A stretch of DNA of 64,000 nt from Phoronis australis (GCA_002633005.1 NMRA01000024.1:1207903-1271902), one strand, 5' to 3'; positions 12,801 to 23,325 are shown, counted from the first letter of the stretch. The notes: generated by a model not told the origin, from the sequence alone. Numbers and translations: made by a program.

Positions 12801-15514
12801 GTCTAATCTTTCTTGAAAGTAAAAGTTTGTCTGTTGGTTGAATTAGGCATAGCCGTGTCTCACTAGGTTTCATGTTTAAAAATTAATACTGTTTAATTAT
12901 AAGTATATCCAGTTTGTGCGAAATTTATCCTTCGTCCATCCTTTTGATTTCTTCATTCTTCTTGTCACTTGTTCCACGCGAGTTAAAATTTGGGTACATG
13001 TGAGTATGAAAGCGCATTTCGTAAAAAAGCTTGATTTTCGTCAGCAGGTTTTTTGTCTGCTACTCCGCATGTAGCCTTATACATTTCTTGATGGACATTG
13101 TTCTTCATACAGGTGAAGAATTAATGTGGACTCCAGTCATGAACAGTCGGCTCTTTCTGTGCCTAGAAATCACTGAATTAGTGATAATCTCCGTCGTTAG
13201 GAGAGTAAGGGCCAAGTTAAGAACAGTAGCATACCTGAATCGAACGTTTTTGGACAAATATGAGTGCTCGGCTTGCTTGAACGTATCCTTGTTTTTTTAA
13301 ACTCATCGTATTTGATGGAAGGTATTATTGTGTTGTAGGCCAAAATTATGTGCTCAAATATATGTAAATGTGTTGGCTGCAAGAACTTTGAGGAGAGTCC
13401 CGAGCGCAAATCACTGATGAAGCTAGCCGACGCGGCCGAAGTGCGGGCACTGCAGCAGACGGCAGCTAAAACCAAACTGTCTTCCCAAATCAAAGATCTG
13501 CCCAGTCGACCACTGCAGTCGACGTCTGGCGAAAGGTAATTCTGGCTTCGGAATTGTTTGCTTTTTACACTACATTAAAGATATGTTGAGCACAGTTCTG
13601 GTAATGTGACTGATACCGCAGGATATCTCGTTTCACACAGCAACGAGTGTCAATCGTTTTGGTTAAATTTTTTTGGCACTCGATAAAAAATGGAATCGTG
13701 AAATAAGATGAGTTAATAAATTGTGTTCTTGTTTTCCATGGTTGTGCTGTTTTTGGAATGGAGCTGGTGTGTTTTATTTATAGCTTAATAAACCATTTCA
13801 TTATTATTCATCTTACTTGGTCATTGTTCATCAACTTATTTCCCTCTTTGAGAATTTGGTTTAATCTTCCTAGTTTTGTTCATTACTTTGTTTTCTGCGT
13901 AACATCATTGAGACGTCTTCTGTACATTGTTTTCGAATGAAATCGGTTCTTGTCAAAAGTCAGTAAATTTTTAGCACATATTCACCTGGTTTTATAGTGT
14001 TTTACTGACAATGCCTGTATACGTCAAGTTTTTTGCCACAACGTCAACTGAGATGAATATAAGGTTCACCAAAGTTCGTCAACGTTTAAGAATATCATTG
14101 TGCTCAACTGTTTTCAGGTTGCCATACTCATTTGTAACAAATGAGGTTGCCGAGGCAACATGCGCTTGTCTGGTGGCGCAGGCCGAGGAGGCGGAGAAGA
14201 TGGGGTTGGAAGAGGAGCAGGTGGAGAGGCTGGTGCTGGAGGAGTTTGGCCGGTGTCTCAAGCAGGTCATAGATTCGGCCAACAAGACTAAAGGTACGTG
14301 ATACAACGGTGGAGGCGAATTCGTGTCTGTTTGCAGTGCTTGGTGATGTACCGTTTTGTCAACAGCACTAGACGTATAAAAGCGGTGTTGGTCATGGTGT
14401 GTACCCAACCCATTTTGAAACCTGCGCTTGACTACATGAATAAAAAGGCATCTGCTCGCATCAATTTCAGCCAAGGTCTTTAATTTTTTTTTGAAAAACA
14501 CAACATTCGTGCAAGCAAGATTTTAGGTGCTCTGGCTTGCCAAGTGAGGCATTGTTACCTGTTAATGATACTTTACTTTGCATGATTTGCTAGTTGACAC
14601 AGACATGAGCACAGGCAATCGAATTGCTGCCACATTGGAAGTCATTTGAATTGCATGAAAGGAATATAAATAAAAACTTCCTTAACCATTGCTCAGTGAG
14701 CAACTTAAAAATATCACGACACATATTTTCAGAAAAACCACAAGCCACAAACCAGAAGCAACGACTAAGCGAATTGTAATCAAATCGTGATGCAGGAGAG
14801 ACCGATTTNCAACGCCGATAGCCCCAATACTGAACATGACGACAGTCGTGCCCTCGGTCACACCGTCACTGATCATAGCTACGCTGTGTTTACAAACGAG
14901 AGAGAGGACTTGCTTGATATTATAAAGCAAAAAAATGAAACATGGTTTTTAGTTTGCAAATCACTCCAAATGCATACACTATCCAGCCTGGTCAAGACAT
15001 GCCTGACCACAAGCTATCCCATGAGCCTTTGCGCAGGAAGTAACTCGCACATGCGCAATGCGTAGTTCGTTTGTGCTGCAAATCCGCTATTGAGACATTG
15101 AACAAAATTAACAGCTCGTTACCGTTAAGTTGTTGGCAGATCCTAATATTTCATAAAATTTTGTATTGTCATCATGAAAATTCAATGTTTGCTCCAACTG
15201 GTATTGTAGAGTCACATGTTTCTAAACTAAAATGGCTGCGCTCAACAATTTGGCAAGAGAAAAATCATTTGAGAAAAAATTAATGGATTTAACAAACTGG
15301 AATCAAAAATAATAAAATTCCTCCCAAAAGAATCTAAAAGCAACTATGCTTTTTACCCCAATCTCCAAAGGTTAGGCGTACTAGCTGTCTTGATGTAGCT
15401 ACTGTCCTTCTGGGAATCTATGAGACAGTAAAACCGCTCAGTCTTTTGTTGTCTTCTCTGATTGGATTATAATGTCTTTGTCTTTCAGTTATGCTCGAAG
15501 ACTCTCCGCTGTGA
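839..15514 (+). CDS. LIN54: LIN54 homologue (MuvB/DREAM DNA-binding subunit), whole gene model
   Basis: Twelve exons join in phase at 839-857, 3679-4481, 5974-6139, 7265-7362, 8000-8236, 8531-8676, 9214-9291, 11749-11894, 12302-12396, 13339-13535, 14118-14293 and 15489-15514, giving about 725 residues; human LIN54 has 749. In order the protein shows a low-complexity Ser/Thr/Pro N-terminal half, the [14 protein letters not shown] block, a VPAQY block, two CXC cysteine-rich domains joined by the DRNP linker, and a C-terminal helical region. Known role of the family: LIN54 in the MuvB core binds the CHR promoter element through the two CXC domains, repressing cell-cycle genes in DREAM and activating them with B-Myb; it is nuclear. 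The two CHR-contacting tyrosines known in human (Y536, Y610) are present at 11750-11752 and 12379-12381. Identity is very secure; the first and last exons are less so. Confidence 0.93.
1149..1871. repeat. Two-copy 359-bp tandem duplication in LIN54 intron 1
   Basis: The sequence from GTTTCTACCTTGTTGC at about 1148 to the CTTCCTGTT near 1509 is repeated immediately, ending near 1871, with only a handful of differences. The start-to-start offset is 359-360 bases. Small open frames inside both copies match because the DNA is duplicated; no known protein is seen. Confidence 0.9.
1880..3330. other. LIN54 intron 1, unique part
   Basis: AT-rich intron with no coding sequence, RNA gene or clear repeat recognised. 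Confidence 0.5.
3333..3600. repeat. Short foldback (MITE-like) element before LIN54 exon 2
   Basis: Imperfect inverted arms of about 32 bases: the arm at 3333-3364 (starts GACGAGTTTGAGTCACCTGC) pairs with 3569-3600, whose reverse complement starts GACAAGTTTGGCTCACTTGC. Roughly 80% of arm positions agree. It ends about 80 bases before exon 2. Confidence 0.6.
3679..4481 (+). CDS. LIN54: LIN54 exon 2, Ser/Thr/Pro-rich N-terminal region
   Basis: A pyrimidine-rich acceptor ends in TTTAG at 3678 and a GTAAGT donor starts at 4482, after 267 full codons in one frame. The translation has an eight-Asn run (AAC repeats near 3787) and, from about 4195 to 4460, many S/T-P-x-K/R sites ([24 protein letters not shown]) that resemble CDK targets. 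The open frame extends upstream to an ATG at 3579, but that part lies in intron-like repeat DNA and is probably not coding. Confidence 0.85.
4640..5480. repeat. Diverged ~150-200 bp tandem repeats in LIN54 intron 2
   Basis: A phrase of the form GCATATCTCATGAACAAAG plus TTTTAGATTTTGT recurs near 4765, 4917, 5058, 5264 and 5392, each followed by GGGGCAACTCC or a variant, then TTGGTGACC..GAC and AAGGTCAC..CGAGAAAAT. Copies are strongly diverged. No coding sense. Confidence 0.65.
5974..6139 (+). CDS. LIN54: LIN54 exon 3, [11 protein letters not shown] block
   Basis: Flanked by TTCAG and GTAAGA. It encodes a segment containing [16 protein letters not shown], which matches the human LIN54 block [19 protein letters not shown] almost exactly. 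The frame continues from the full codon ending exon 2 and leaves one base for exon 4. Confidence 0.93.
6140..7264. other. LIN54 intron 3
   Basis: No features recognised beyond splice sites. Confidence 0.5.
7265..7362 (+). CDS. LIN54: LIN54 exon 4
   Basis: Acceptor CCCACAG and donor GTAAGA. One base from exon 3 plus CT gives Ala, followed by an Ala/Pro/Ile-rich stretch ([17 protein letters not shown]) and an end on a whole Gln codon. It lies where the human protein is also low in complexity, so support comes mainly from phase and splice sites. Confidence 0.82.
8000..8236 (+). CDS. LIN54: LIN54 exon 5, LPPGT and VPAQY blocks
   Basis: 79 whole codons between CCCACAG and GTGAGT. It contains NLTQLPPGT and [12 protein letters not shown], corresponding to human NLTNLPPGT and GYAVLPAQYVTQ. 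An internal CAG/GTGGGT at about 8095 could act as an alternative donor. The exon is GC-rich against AT-rich introns. Confidence 0.92.
8531..8676 (+). CDS. LIN54: LIN54 exon 6
   Basis: Begins LQLNNQQSQ after a TCTCAG acceptor, matching the human LQQS position directly after the VPAQY block. It ends with two bases of a Gly codon before GTAGGC, and exon 7 supplies the third base. It is a Gln/Ser-rich linker before the first CXC domain. Confidence 0.85.
9214..9291 (+). CDS. LIN54: LIN54 exon 7, start of CXC domain 1
   Basis: Encodes [10 protein letters not shown] followed by [16 protein letters not shown], nearly identical to human [16 protein letters not shown]. Acceptor TTGCAG, donor GTAAGT. 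The split Leu codon (CT + A) is completed by exon 8. Confidence 0.96.
9840..10935. repeat. ~450-bp tandem repeat array with CTAGTGGC motifs, LIN54 intron 7
   Basis: A block beginning GATCCGACTACTGGTGTGCC at about 10010 recurs at about 10459, and a third partial copy starts near 10901. The two full copies align over their whole length with scattered changes. Each contains three phrases of the form GCCNCCTAGTGG. A related but more diverged lead-in (CCTTTGACATACGTTCATG) begins near 9935. A relative lies at 33800-34080. Confidence 0.85.
10028..11229 (-). promoter_or_regulatory. Cluster of CTCF-like motifs
   Basis: On the minus strand the cores read CCACTAGGGGGC (10028-10039 and 10477-10488), CCACTAGGTGGC (10173-10184), CCACTAGGAGGC (10334-10345), CCACTAGAAGGC (10783-10794), a weaker CCACTGGGTGTC (10622-10633) and CCAGTAGAGGGC (11218-11229). 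The published CTCF core is CCASYAGRKGGC; the first, second, third and last of these fit it fully. All share one orientation. Binding is inference only. Confidence 0.4.
11749..11894 (+). CDS. LIN54: LIN54 exon 8, rest of CXC domain 1 and linker
   Basis: Encodes [16 protein letters not shown], then the [18 protein letters not shown] linker and HAFHPKIG. The cysteine spacing of a CXC repeat is complete. The first full codon (11750-11752) is the tyrosine equivalent to human Y536, which enters the minor groove of the CHR element. Confidence 0.97.
12302..12396 (+). CDS. LIN54: LIN54 exon 9, start of CXC domain 2
   Basis: Encodes the basic linker [14 protein letters not shown] and [17 protein letters not shown]. 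The tyrosine codon at 12379-12381 is equivalent to human Y610. It ends on a whole codon before GTTAGT. Confidence 0.97.
12397..13338. other. LIN54 intron 9
   Basis: No features recognised. Confidence 0.5.
13339..13535 (+). CDS. LIN54: LIN54 exon 10, end of CXC domain 2
   Basis: Encodes [18 protein letters not shown], then [18 protein letters not shown] and [16 protein letters not shown]. All are close to human, and the [13 protein letters not shown] stretch is identical. The donor at 13536 leaves AG of an Arg codon. Confidence 0.97.
14118..14293 (+). CDS. LIN54: LIN54 exon 11, C-terminal helical domain
   Basis: Encodes [18 protein letters not shown], a Glu-rich helix, and [19 protein letters not shown]. 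The human counterpart is LPFTFVTKEVAEATCNCL to [19 protein letters not shown]. One base remains before GTACGT. Confidence 0.96.
14294..15488. other. LIN54 intron 11
   Basis: No repeat or gene recognised. One ambiguous base (N) at 14809. Confidence 0.5.
15489..15514 (+). CDS. LIN54: LIN54 putative last exon
   Basis: A good acceptor (TGTCTTTGTCTTTCAG, to 15488) continues the split codon and gives V-M-L-E-D-S-P-L then TGA at 15512-15514. The human tail after this point is only 11 residues, so the length fits although the sequence does not match. GTGAGT at 15511 could instead be a donor to a further exon. Confidence 0.5.
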
Positions 15515-17063
15515 GTGATCTATACGGCGATACTCGAGAACCGCTGTTCAAAGCTTGCTATGTGATATTGTACTTGACTGTTGAGTTGTATCAGATCATG
15601 GAACTATTAGCTGATCAGACAAATGATTGATTATAGGTTATTTATATTCTATGAGTGATTTTGGACTTTGGTGCATACTTCCTTTCCTGTCTGGAAAAAA
15701 TGTTTGCGATCAGTTCAGGAAGTCGACTAATTTTTCTTACCGGTGTCCCGTGCATGCGTAAGTGTTGTATGTAAAAGCAGTGCAACTCCGTAATGTCAAC
15801 GAGTTTCTAGGTGTTTGCATATTTTGTTTGCTTAGCAAACCCAGTGTCATAATAGTCGAGAATTGTAAGTGATCCAAAGTGACCTAACGAACGTTACTGA
15901 CGTAAAAGTGGGTTGATTAAATTTAGTAATAGCTAAAGCATATGGAAAAGTCACTAAGAGTGGTTCAGTGAGATAGTGGAGGTCACGCATGCTGCACAGG
16001 TGCCAGCATTTGAGACTAAAAGCATGGAGCGCCACCTAGATTGAAAGACTGGGACATCTGAGTACAAAGTTGGACATGGGCGTGTCTGCCAAAACTGTCA
16101 GCCGAAACAATCAACCCAACAGCTTTATTTTGCTCGAACAGAAAATTACGGAATGTTGTGACACCCAAAAGCGTAGCGAAACCGTTTCTTTTTGGGATTG
16201 ACATGGTAAATCACAAAGTTATATGATAACGTGTCAATTTCGCTGTGTTAAAAAACTGGACATCTAATTTGTGTGGTGGAATGGCGGGACAAACCTTGAG
16301 GAAGAGAGACAGTTTTGGTTAAAGCGGAACTGTTGGCAAGTACGCATATAGTGGCAGTGTGTTACACGGTGTGTTACATTATCACCTCTTGGGGAAGGAC
16401 AGATTCCTGTGATCCTTAATCTCTTGTCACACAAATCTTAAATAGGCACGTTCAAACTGGCCATAGACTGATATTGCATTCATTTGTTTCAACACAGAAA
16501 GAGTTTTTTACTCTCTTCAGTATTGTTACTTTAAAAACTTACGAAAGTATCTCCCAGAGATCGGTTCAGTTCTAATTTATTGTAGTAAAATCACATGAAT
16601 TACGGACACGGCAATTTTGAAACTCCTTGAAAATTAGAAAAAGCAATTTTGGCGTTTGTTATTATTTTTTTAAGTGTCCCGATGTTTCCATGCTGACTAA
16701 TCAGACATAGTGCGTCTCTATGCAAACATCTGCTGAACTACGAGTTGACTGTCGATGTCTCTTAGTCCGCCAACGTTACTCGACATCGTATCTCATGGAA
16801 ACGAATATATTTTTTTACTTTAATTTTACGTACAAATACCGTCAGCTAGAAGTTTACAATATTGCTTTATATTTTTGAAGAAAATATGAGCAGGGATCTA
16901 AAGCCACTTACGAATTTTTTAATTCACTCATGTATAGTTTATTATCATCATACTCTAACAAACTGGTTTTTTGTGATGTTTTCATATTGATTCTAATACG
17001 TAAAAGGCGCTTTACTGACTTTCAAGTGTATAGTGTTATAATTTGCTGTAGACTGCATTATAT

Positions 17064-17105
17064 TGAACTGAACTGAACTGAACTGAACTGAACTGAACTG
17101 AACTG
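17064..17105. repeat. (TGAAC)n microsatellite
   Basis: Eight uninterrupted copies of the pentamer TGAAC, followed by about 150 bases of degenerate CAGT/ACTG-rich sequence. Confidence 0.95.
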
Positions 17106-18494
17106 TACAGTACCAAACATGGTGCACAGTTTTGTATTGAACTGATCTGTTCAGTACAATGCTATGCAGTGCCATACAATACAGCACTGTAGAGCTGCAC
17201 TGTGCTTCTTTGAAATGAACTGAATGATACAGTACTGTTTAGCTGTCCAGTCAAAACCTGGGATTTTTTTTGTTTTGTTTTAGTTAAAGTCTGTTTAACC
17301 AAAGAAATTGTATACACAACGTTTGCCTTAACAGTAACTTGATGGAACGCTAGAACCAAGGGAACATTGTGAACCAGACCCAGGTTGGTGCATACATTTC
17401 CGTGCAGCTCTGCTATGTTGTATTGTGCTTGATATTGTGGTACTGAGTCGTACGGTATGTGTACAGATCTTTAAAGATTACCAATGACTTTCCTTTCTTA
17501 TGATGAATATTTTTAAGGAACATGGATAATTTCACCTCACGTAATCACCTAACCCCAGGGATGTTCACATTTTGATATCCTTCAACCAAAATCTGCAAAC
17601 CTGTCATGAAAAGGCTAGGAAAATGTTGATGTAATTGTTTACGTTCGCGCTACCAAACACAACATCTTCATTGAATTGGCTTAAATGTGATGCTAGTTCA
17701 TGTGATGGGTTATCTCACCGAATGCTGTTGGTCAAATGATACGTGCAATGCCATGTTTGTTATAAACAAGGCATTAAGTTCACTAAGTAACTGCATTCTT
17801 GGATGTTTGATATTTGGACATATAGAGGTGTGTGAAATGCACAGAAAGTAGTTATCTTGAAGTCATTGTTAATCTTAACGTTTCTGCAAATCATGCCGCT
17901 GAAAGCTACAGACTGTTAAATAAGACCTAGATTGAAATAGACAGTTGACTTAATTTGCGATGACAAAACTGGAGGTATAGAGGGACGTTTTGTAAAATGT
18001 GTCTGAGGATAGCTTGCTTATGGTTTATCTAAGGTAAATGAATGAATTGTCAGATATCTGTGGTTTGTATAGGTTGAGCCAGTTCACAGTTGAGCTATTA
18101 CCACAGGGGGTAGCTTTGAGGCCATGTAGTTTTGTGTCAAGAAACTTGATATTTCAAAGTTGTTTCATTTTTAGGCATGATTCACACTTCCGTGCATATT
18201 TTGTCATGTACTTAGTGACCGTCTATAAAGTCTCTTAGATGTCTACATTGAGCCCGTATCCTTGGTTTGTTATGGAATTGTGCTGCACAAGATTGAGGTG
18301 AATTGTTAGGAATTGGGTGAAATCATTCACTTTCTCAAACAAAATTAGTGGAAAAAGTTCTGTCGAAATTTACCAGTTTGGGACAGTGAAAAGTTAAAAA
18401 TCCTTTTGCTAACGCCGGAGTTAATACTACATTATAGAAAGAGACGGTGTTGACCGTCTTAACTTCAAGAATTACAATCATCCACGAATCGTCA

Positions 18495-18855
18495 TTGTTA
18501 CACCAAATTGGGATGCACGAAAATATTTTGCCCTGAGCTATGATTTTTTAACTTCCTGGTATGTTTTCAGCTGATACAGAATGCAGTGTTCAATTTTTGA
18601 AAAATATGTTTAACACCATTATGCCCATGTTACAATCTTTGGAATCAAGATAGTTCAATTTCTGCTTGAATTTCACTGTACCAAATTTAGGGATGCTTGA
18701 AAACGTTTCATGGGGTACTATTTCCAACTGTTATGAAACAGCCTTGTCCATTTTCAATTGGTGTGATATTTGAAAAATGTTGCCCATGTGCCAAGCTTCA
18801 GAATCGAGACAATTGAGTTTGGTCTTGAATTTTACTGTATCAAACTTTATAGACT
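18495..18855. repeat. Diverged ~170-180 bp tandem pair
   Basis: ACACCAAATTGGGATGCACGAAAA at about 18500 and TACCAAATTTAGGGATGCTTG at about 18680 start two aligned units. Shared later phrases are TGTTCAATTTTTGAAAAATAT / TTTTCAATTGGTGTGATATT, TGCCCATGT and GAATCRAGA. Confidence 0.6.
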
Positions 18856-19591
18856 GTCCTAACTAGAGGATTTCTGTGTTAAATGTCAACCCAACAGTTC
18901 CTGTGTGAGCTGGCTTGATTGGTCCCAGTGAGGAGATTGTTTTTGCTGAGTTAATAATTTGTGTGCATTAATATGACTCACAATTTTCATTCACTTGGTG
19001 AAATTGTACAGAAGAGGAATGTCAATGAATGTGTCAATTTAAGTTGTATAATTTAAATTTTATTTAATTTTTAAATATTTCAGAATCAAGTTATTTAGTT
19101 CAGCAAAACTTTTGGCTGATTTCTGAATTTAAGGGAGTTTTTAACCGTTACTGAGAGAAGACCTTTTGTTTTTCTTTTTTGTTCTAACTGGTTGCTTCTG
19201 GATGATTGTTCAGGTGTGTACGATGAAGGGTCTCTTTATATTACTGTGAATTATTTGACAGACTCTTTCATGATTGTGAATGTGTTTTGTGAAATGTATG
19301 GTCATGAAATACTGCTGAACTATCAACTAAGTTTTCCTTAGAGTGCTTACAACATACGACATGGGTTTTCTTTGGAAATGTTTTAAAATACATTGTTATG
19401 ATGTTGCAGTGCAGAAGATTTGAAAGGTTAAGTCCAGGATGTTGAAAAGTTGTGCCAGGTTTGAGGAAGCTGTATGTCTGCAACCACAAACTCTCATGCC
19501 AATATGGTCACTGTAGCAAGAGCGCCTGAAAAGCGTTTACAAAATGGTCATCAAAACATGATAATATCTCAGTGACAACTGCTGTGAACAT

Positions 19592-19797
19592 GGGGCTCGT
19601 TCCAAGAAACTGACTTAAGTTCATTTTTAACTCAAGTCTAAGATTTGTCTAAACTTCCAGACTTAGAAACTTCCAAATACCTTACTCAGTAAGAATTAAG
19701 ACAAAAGTTACAAACTGAAGTCAAAACTCGAGATCTCTCCTGAATCGAACTTTAGACAAATTCAAGTTTTGCCTTAAAATTGACTGGAACGTGCCCC
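19592..19797. mobile_element. MITE-like element, 206 bp
   Basis: Ends carry 13-base inverted repeats: GGGGCTCGTTCCA at 19592-19604 and, reversed, GGGGCACGTTCCA at 19785-19797. The interior is rich in AAGTCTAAG / CTTAGAC phrases that pair within the element. No clear target-site duplication seen. Confidence 0.55.
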
Positions 19798-20624
19798 TGT
19801 CTTTCGTCCAAGCTATGCTAACTTTTGATGTAGACCACTTGCTGTTGTACACCTTGCTAGGCCCCATTTAAAGGAGGCTGCCATTCAGTGATTACCTGAC
19901 ATGTCTCCCCTGAGGTGCTGAAAACATCAGGTATCCAATGGTGTTCAGCTCTAGCGAAAAGGGAGATAACTCTACTGCAGAAGACGAACTGCATAGTCTG
20001 TACAGTTGCTCTCAATTTGTTCCTAAGAGAGAAATGGTTTCTGAGTTTCTTAGCCAGAAATGATTTGACCGTTTGTTTTTACTTGAGACCATGGTCGGGT
20101 CTTTAAATTACCTACCATTGGAGTGATAACAAACTGTCCATTACATCCAAACCCAGATCCTAGAAAGCATTACCTTATTTGAGTAAAGAGCAACTAGAGA
20201 GATCAGTTATAAAACGCCAAGCGGTCATAATCAAAGTTAGTTAATTTGACAGAATGTTGGTTTAAAAGAGCTTAAACCATTTTTATCTTTTGGGGATTGT
20301 GGTGTGTAGTCAGCGTGAATTATAGTTCGTTCAAATTTGGCTCACCTTTTCGAAGCGTCCTCTGTCGGGGTTGCAGGTACTCGGTTTGTAGGTGTACTTC
20401 TTTTTAAATGACATTGCTTAAAATGAAATACCTAGCTGTCGTGTACGTTTATTTATAATACAATTGTACAGATAATGTTGTGGAGGGTTTACCTTTTTCG
20501 AAATAGTTGTAATTTGTAGATATGTATTAATATATGTGCATTTTGAACGAAAATCTCTTGTAGTGATATCTTACAACTTTTGAAAGAGATTTTGTAAAAT
20601 GACAAGGAGGCACTTCGTCGCTTA

Positions 20625-20865
20625 TAAAAAAAAATAATTGCAGGTGGTTTGATACACGTTGTACCAGACGTGCGCAGGCCTCCCATGTGGGCCCATTGCA
20701 CTGATCGCCTGGAAATATTTTTATGCTTTATTAATATATGGTTAAAACCGAGCTGAGGAGCTAGAAACCTGGCTCAAGGGTTTAGCAGTGTGACCTGGTG
20801 GGACTTGAACCCACGACCTCCAGTAAAGAAAGCGGGCACTTATCAACCTGGCCACACTGCCTCCT
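20625..20865 (-). mobile_element. tRNA-derived SINE with target-site duplication
   Basis: Read on the minus strand it starts GGCAGTGTGGCCAGGTTG (RNA polymerase III A box-like) and, about 45 bases later, has GTGGGTTCAAGTCCCAC, a perfect T-arm containing a B box. GCAGTGT and a later ACACTGC can pair like an acceptor stem, but extra bases intervene, so it is not a working tRNA. The 3' end is a T-run (ATTTTTTTTTA-type). It is bounded by identical 14-base copies of CACTTCGTCGCTTA at 20611-20624 and 20866-20879. Confidence 0.68.
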
Positions 20866-20879
20866 CACTTCGTCGCTTA

Positions 20880-21384
20880 CCAAGGATCATACTTTTTTGC
20901 AGAAAACAATAATTCGCTATTCGCTGCAATGGCATGTTTGTTCTGCTAGCAGTCAAGGTTAATGTTACGTCGCCCATTTAATCTCGTGAGGTGCTCGTCC
21001 CCTTTTCCCCCAGGTATGGTAAAAAATGTCCAATTTGTAGGGGCTTCACGGGCACTTCCTTTGAAAATTGGCGAACTTTGGAATATCGTGTCTCAGAAAA
21101 GGCTGGTCGGATCATACGAGAGTTTCAAGTGTTATGTTTCATGCATTGTTTTCTAAAACTCACTTGAGCGAGGTGCGGACAGAATTGGGAGTTATGTAGT
21201 TTTCATGGAAAATTCAGTTTTACGAAATGAAATGAAAAAGATAACCTAAGAAACTGAAATTAGCGTTTTCTCTTTTTTGAAATTATGTCTTGAACATTTG
21301 CATGAAACAAAATTTGGTGATGTTTTTGACACCGTTATTTTGCTATCAATGTACCTTTAAATTCCACAAGCTTTCAGTTTTCAG

Positions 21385-21422
<38 letters not shown>

Positions 21423-22970
21423 CACGCACATACACACAATGCCAAGGTTCCAAAACGAGGGTTGCAGAATGCAAGCCCGTAGTCAGCATTGCACGTGGAG
21501 TGACTCGAATTTCTAGTACGGTGGACCTTTGATATTTTACAAACGTCGACATTGTAGAGTTTTCGGTAACAAAAGGCCCTTGACGCAGCTTAACTAGGGA
21601 GAGGGAAATCTACACAACGACGACTCTCAGCTCTATGTTCCCGAGATCAGACGGAATTCGTAATACCAGAAATGACGATGCCCTAACGGTTGCTCACAAA
21701 GAACGGAACCCAAATTCGGATGTAATGGGGTCCAGAAAGAGAATGTCCCCGCGTTACCCCCTACCAAACTTTCAAACCGGGCGTGCTTAAATGAGTGATT
21801 ACATCTCATTACATACTCGGTCTGAAATATTTAATCGAAGCATGATCGACTTGACTATTTTGAACTGGTTGTATTTTGCGTGATACTTAACTTGCTTACA
21901 TCGCTGGAAATGGGAACAGCCCAGTATGCCAAAGGTTCACTATTCCGAAAGTTCACAACTCCGAAAAGATCTAAAATTTCGGACTTGGGTGTATCAGATA
22001 TCCCCATTTACCTGCAAAAACAAACGGCACTTCGGTTATTAGATGCACTATGTGATGTACCTCTACTAAAACAACGCCCGGATTTCATGCGCATGCGAAA
22101 TTGCCCGCATGTCTTTCGAATACGGAAAATGAGTACTTACTTAAATTTTTAAAAGATTGTGGAGTAGGAATATTGATGAATTATCACCCACAATGCATTC
22201 ATCAAATCCATGTCAACGGTCGCATCATTTCACAGCGTGACTGAGCTAGTTTAGGGCTGCTGCCCCTCACTGGCAAACTCACCCATCGGAACCACGCGCA
22301 TGCCCGGGTCTAAACTAGTAGTTAGTAGATTACCCTGTCCGTGCCAGTCTTCACGAAGTCGGAGAGTCCCATTCAGTCTTCTTAAAATTAAAACCGCAGC
22401 TATTGGTCGCTGAAATCCTGACCCGATGTTGTCCCTGCTTGAGACAAAATGAGTTGTAAGATTCACCAAAAGTTCAAATATATTCCGTTAAAAAGGAAAG
22501 ACAAAACATATTATTACAGATGTCTGGCCAATATCATGAGTCGCCACTCGTAAGCAAATCAAAGCTGTCCTTACTCGTTGCCTTATCTCGCACTACCTCA
22601 ATCGACTAGTTTTCAGTTCGCAATGCAACAATACAATTCTCAAAAATTCAACTTGTAATGGCCCCTTTCAATTTCAAACCATGCCCGAAGTACTCGGAAA
22701 CAAATTATTGTTAGATACAACGAGGTTTTTTCTCTGAAGTGGATCGTAAACACCAGGAGAGTTTTCCTCACATAGCTATTTTGGTTTAGAGCTGAATTTT
22801 AGCTCCCATACTATGGGCCGGGCCGGTTAAGGGCCAATCCCTGTTGTACGCACTACGTCGAACATTGGAATCAAACTGTTATATATAGAGAAAACGTTTA
22901 TTAGTATACTGGTGTGAATATTATCAGTGATTTAACCAAAAACTTCGAATTAACTAGACCCACTAATGAT
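20880..22970. other. Intergenic region with no recognised gene
   Basis: Only the CA microsatellite at 21386-21438 is clear. Short open frames here have no recognisable protein features. Confidence 0.5.
21386..21438. repeat. (CA)n microsatellite
   Basis: About 26 CA units with a few G or T interruptions near the right end. Confidence 0.95.
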
Positions 22971-22999
22971 AGTCTATGATGATAAACTGATATCAAAAG

Positions 23000-23325
23000 G
23001 CCAAAATTGGCAATTTTCGGCCACCCCATGTTAAATACAAAATTTTGTCTAATTTTCTTCAAACTCCTACATTTCAATCTTGATTATAATGACATCTGTT
23101 GGGTCTATCGGCAACTAACCGCACTTGAAAGGCTTGGTCGAAATTTATCGTTTTCTCACATGCACTATCGGGTTTTTAGCGGCGATTCCATTGATCGAAG
23201 CGACAAAATAAGCCAAAACTTTGGCCATACCATGTTAAACATAAAATTTTTTCCAATTTTGCTGAAACTTGGCCACGTTTTTAACAAAATACTTATCTAT
23301 GTTATGTGCTATCGGCAAATGTGAT
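23000..23325. repeat. Diverged ~205-bp tandem pair
   Basis: TTTTCGGCCACCCCATGTTA near 23015 and CTTTGGCCATACCATGTTAA near 23219 begin two aligned stretches, each followed by ATACAAAATTTT / CATAAAATTTT and a CTATCGGCAA phrase. An open frame spans both only because they are duplicates. Confidence 0.6.

Larger units (their letters stand above)
15515..19590. other. Downstream of LIN54, 3' UTR or intergenic
   Basis: No convincing exon. The LIN54 3' UTR and polyadenylation site should lie here but cannot be fixed. Contains the TGAAC microsatellite (17064-17105) and a diverged tandem pair at 18490-18850, listed separately. Confidence 0.45.

Noticed and set aside
20785-20862. Functional tRNA gene on the minus strand
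   Set aside because: The T-arm is perfect, but extra bases separate it from the acceptor strand, the anticodon stem does not pair, and the element has SINE-like flanks.
21880-22152. 90-codon plus-strand open frame
   Set aside because: No similarity recognised, no splice or promoter support, and the length is expected by chance.
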